Below are positions 63,439 through 64,000 of a DNA stretch of 64,000 nt, piece by piece. The translations under genes were made by a program, and so were the position numbers. A model generated the notes under the pieces. The model was given only the letters and a program-made list of their open reading frames with translations. It was not told where the DNA came from and ran no database searches. The stretch lies in NCBI GenBank assembly GCA_963849065.1, contig CAWKFM010000004.1, positions 434,001-498,000 on the forward strand, written 5' to 3'. The stretch's first letter is position 1. Every line of letters begins with the position of its first letter. Source of the DNA: TOLSYN sp963849065 (GTDB lineage: Bacteria > Acidobacteriota > Terriglobia > Terriglobales > Acidobacteriaceae).

Positions 63439-64000
63439 GTTCGATGGCTCCCGACTGCAAACCATCTTTCGCGAACCACGGCGACTCCGCGACGGGCGGG
63501 CACGGGCTGCTTTGCGGCCGTATCCCACGAAGCTTTTCGTGGAGGTGACCACGCGCTGCAATTTGCATTGCTCCATGTGCGTGAAGGAAGCGCAAGGGCA
63601 GCGCATTGCCGAAGGCGACCTCAGCCTCGACACCTTCTCGCGGCTTGCTCCCGCGTTTCCAACTCTGGAGACACTCATTCTGAACGGCATCGGCGAGCCG
63701 CTGCTGCATCCCCGCCTGGAGGAATTTGTCCGCGCGGCGAAACGCGCCATGCCCGCTTCCGGACAGGTTGGGTTCCAGACCAACGGCCAGTTGTTGCGGC
63801 GCGAGCGCGCCAGTTCATTAGCAGATGCGGGCGTGGACCGCATCTGCCTTTCCGCCGATGCCGTATCTGCCGATGTGTTCGGCAAACTGCGCCGCGGCGG
63901 ACGTGTCGAGATGATCGAATCGGCCGCAAATGCGCTTCATCACGCCGGGCGTGCGCGGGGCCGCGCCATTTCGCTTGGATTGGAATTCGTGGCCATGCGC
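63377..64000 (+). CDS. Radical SAM protein, 5' part only
   Basis: The frame is open from a GTG at 63377 to the window edge. It contains KLFVEVTTRCNLHCSMCVKE with the CxxxCxxC motif, then LILNGIGEPLLHP (the GGEP position) and QTNGQLLRRERASSLADAGVDRI. So it is a radical SAM enzyme of the peptide/cofactor-modifying type; the SPASM part, if any, is outside. The start is uncertain: GTG or an upstream TTG at 63362. It overlaps the preceding molybdopterin gene. Confidence 0.8.
   Translation, partial: MRRQGRTPARPSLSAGCVLHEFDGSRLQTIFREPRRLRDGRARAALRPYPTKLFVEVTTRCNLHCSMCVKEAQGQRIAEGDLSLDTFSRLAPAFPTLETLILNGIGEPLLHPRLEEFVRAAKRAMPASGQVGFQTNGQLLRRERASSLADAGVDRICLSADAVSADVFGKLRRGGRVEMIESAANALHHAGRARGRAISLGLEFVAMR

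Overview
The window looks like the chromosome of a Gram-negative, GC-rich soil-type bacterium. Acidobacteriota (Terriglobia-like) is my best guess. Outer-membrane genes (lpxB, two SurA/PpiD-type foldases, a TolC-type channel), a bactofilin, an M13 peptidase, NHL and PQQ-type beta-propellers and abundant small palindromic repeats fit this, but there is no rRNA here, so the assignment is an inference.

Layout. 1-9.4 kb: a transglutaminase/DUF2126 protein cut by the window edge, an HtrA protease, a PAS protein with a C-terminal Cys-rich module, a polysaccharide deacetylase, an FmdB-type zinc ribbon, a degenerate GGDEF protein and an NHL-repeat protein. 9.5-16.1 kb: a copper/silver efflux operon of CusCBA type, preceded by a small secreted Cys/His-rich protein. 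16.2-22.5 kb: tRNA-Pro, YggX, RNase R, bactofilin and MurJ. 22.65-26.08 kb: a complete IS4-type insertion sequence (15-bp inverted repeats, 9-bp target duplication) whose transposase is split by a group II intron carrying its own reverse transcriptase. 26.2-41 kb: housekeeping and metabolic genes (PQQ propeller, Ppa, SurA, M13 peptidase, patatin, quinone reductase, MetC-like lyase, flavin reductase, hydrolase, Nudix, IlvB).

40.9-44.6 kb is a probable nitric-oxide-stress cluster: a radical SAM/SPASM protein, NnrS, a RIC/ScdA-type iron-sulfur repair gene broken by one in-frame TAG, and a remnant of a Crp/Fnr regulator gene. The radical SAM gene and the RIC gene share a palindromic motif at nearly the same distance upstream of their starts.

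44.66-51.07 kb is an integrative element inserted in a tRNA-Lys(CTT) gene, bounded by 50-bp perfect direct repeats. It carries a tyrosine integrase, a RepA-like ATPase, an excisionase-like HTH protein, a zinc-finger protein and a cargo block: a small unknown protein, a dCTP deaminase and a ClpP/SppA-fold serine protease of the SDH_sah type. This cargo is my main candidate for an undescribed system, possibly anti-phage.

51-64 kb: a radical SAM protein, PpiD, MalQ, a short 3-hydroxyacyl-CoA dehydrogenase-like protein, an M1-type peptidase homologue that has lost its zinc motif, LpxB, alanine racemase, a small molybdopterin-binding protein and the start of another radical SAM gene. A family of hairpin repeats (four copies seen) is scattered over the window. 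Two copies lie in frame inside the essential-type genes rnr and lpxB.
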